From positions 1-64,000 of the forward strand of contig NZ_CP059897.1 in assembly GCF_014126615.1 (NCBI RefSeq): a stretch of DNA of 64,000 bases. The letters run 5' to 3'. This DNA is from Ciceribacter thiooxidans (GTDB lineage: Bacteria > Pseudomonadota > Alphaproteobacteria > Rhizobiales > Rhizobiaceae). Below the pieces are notes generated by a model. It was not told the DNA's origin. It did not search any database and saw nothing but the letters and a program-made list of their open reading frames with translations. A program made the position numbers and the translations under genes. Positions 62,931-64,000 of this stretch are shown here, in pieces. Each line of letters opens with the position of its first letter. Within the stretch, counting starts at the first letter, position 1.

Positions 62931-64000
<1,070 letters not shown>

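Overview
The window is GC-rich and gene-dense. It reads as an alphaproteobacterial replicon, most probably from the Rhizobiaceae or a close relative. The indicators are an ehuABCD-eutABCDE ectoine operon in the order known from Sinorhizobium, a lacEFGZK-type operon as in Agrobacterium/Sinorhizobium, and a soxVW-XYZABCD cluster as in Pseudaminobacter and Paracoccus. The genus is inference. I saw no rRNA, tRNA, CRISPR array, insertion sequence or phage gene.

Layout. (1) 145-11334: periplasmic thiosulfate oxidation: soxV and soxW (both frame-broken), soxXYZABCD, soxF, a metallo-beta-lactamase-fold hydrolase and, on the opposite strand, a YeeE/SoxT-type transporter (frame-broken). (2) 11464-23265: a leftward overlapping operon with a betaine-type ABC transporter (binding protein, ATPase, double-length permease), two choline-kinase-like phosphotransferases and two dimethylglycine/sarcosine-dehydrogenase-like flavoproteins, with a divergent DeoR regulator. 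(3) 23426-25044: a HipA-family kinase followed by its HTH partner. (4) 25112-35344: a LacI regulator, a GH105-type unsaturated uronyl hydrolase, KduI, an unrecognised 827-residue protein and a complete sugar ABC transporter; together these look like uptake and breakdown of unsaturated uronate oligosaccharides. (5) 35398-48697: ectoine uptake and catabolism (ehuABCD, eutABC, doeA, doeB leftward; enuR; then an AsnC regulator, doeC and doeD rightward). (6) 48784-54964: a PmrA/QseB-like two-component system and a divergent four-gene thiol-redox operon (DsbD, an Lgt-like/thioredoxin fusion, a lipoprotein L,D-transpeptidase, a DsbA/DsbG-like CPYC protein). (7) 55224-55958: a methyltransferase. (8) 56409-64000: a lac operon with its LacI-type regulator; the last gene, lacK, runs off the window.

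Three results stand out. First, the redox operon puts an L,D-transpeptidase with a catalytic cysteine between reductants that could keep that cysteine reduced, and a PmrA-like box (two CTTAAG hexamers, 5-bp gap) lies 48 bp upstream of the operon start. Second, the paired kinase/flavoprotein operon beside a betaine transporter suggests an uncharacterised pathway for an N-methylated compound. Third, about a dozen single-base indels, many in short G/C runs, break soxV, soxW, soxC, soxT and dsbD. They may be sequencing errors or real decay, and raw reads must decide. Conceptually restored, every one of these genes gives a normal family protein.

Many operons here use ATGA-type start/stop overlaps. 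Stable hairpins sit in several intergenic gaps, notably between binding-protein and permease genes.
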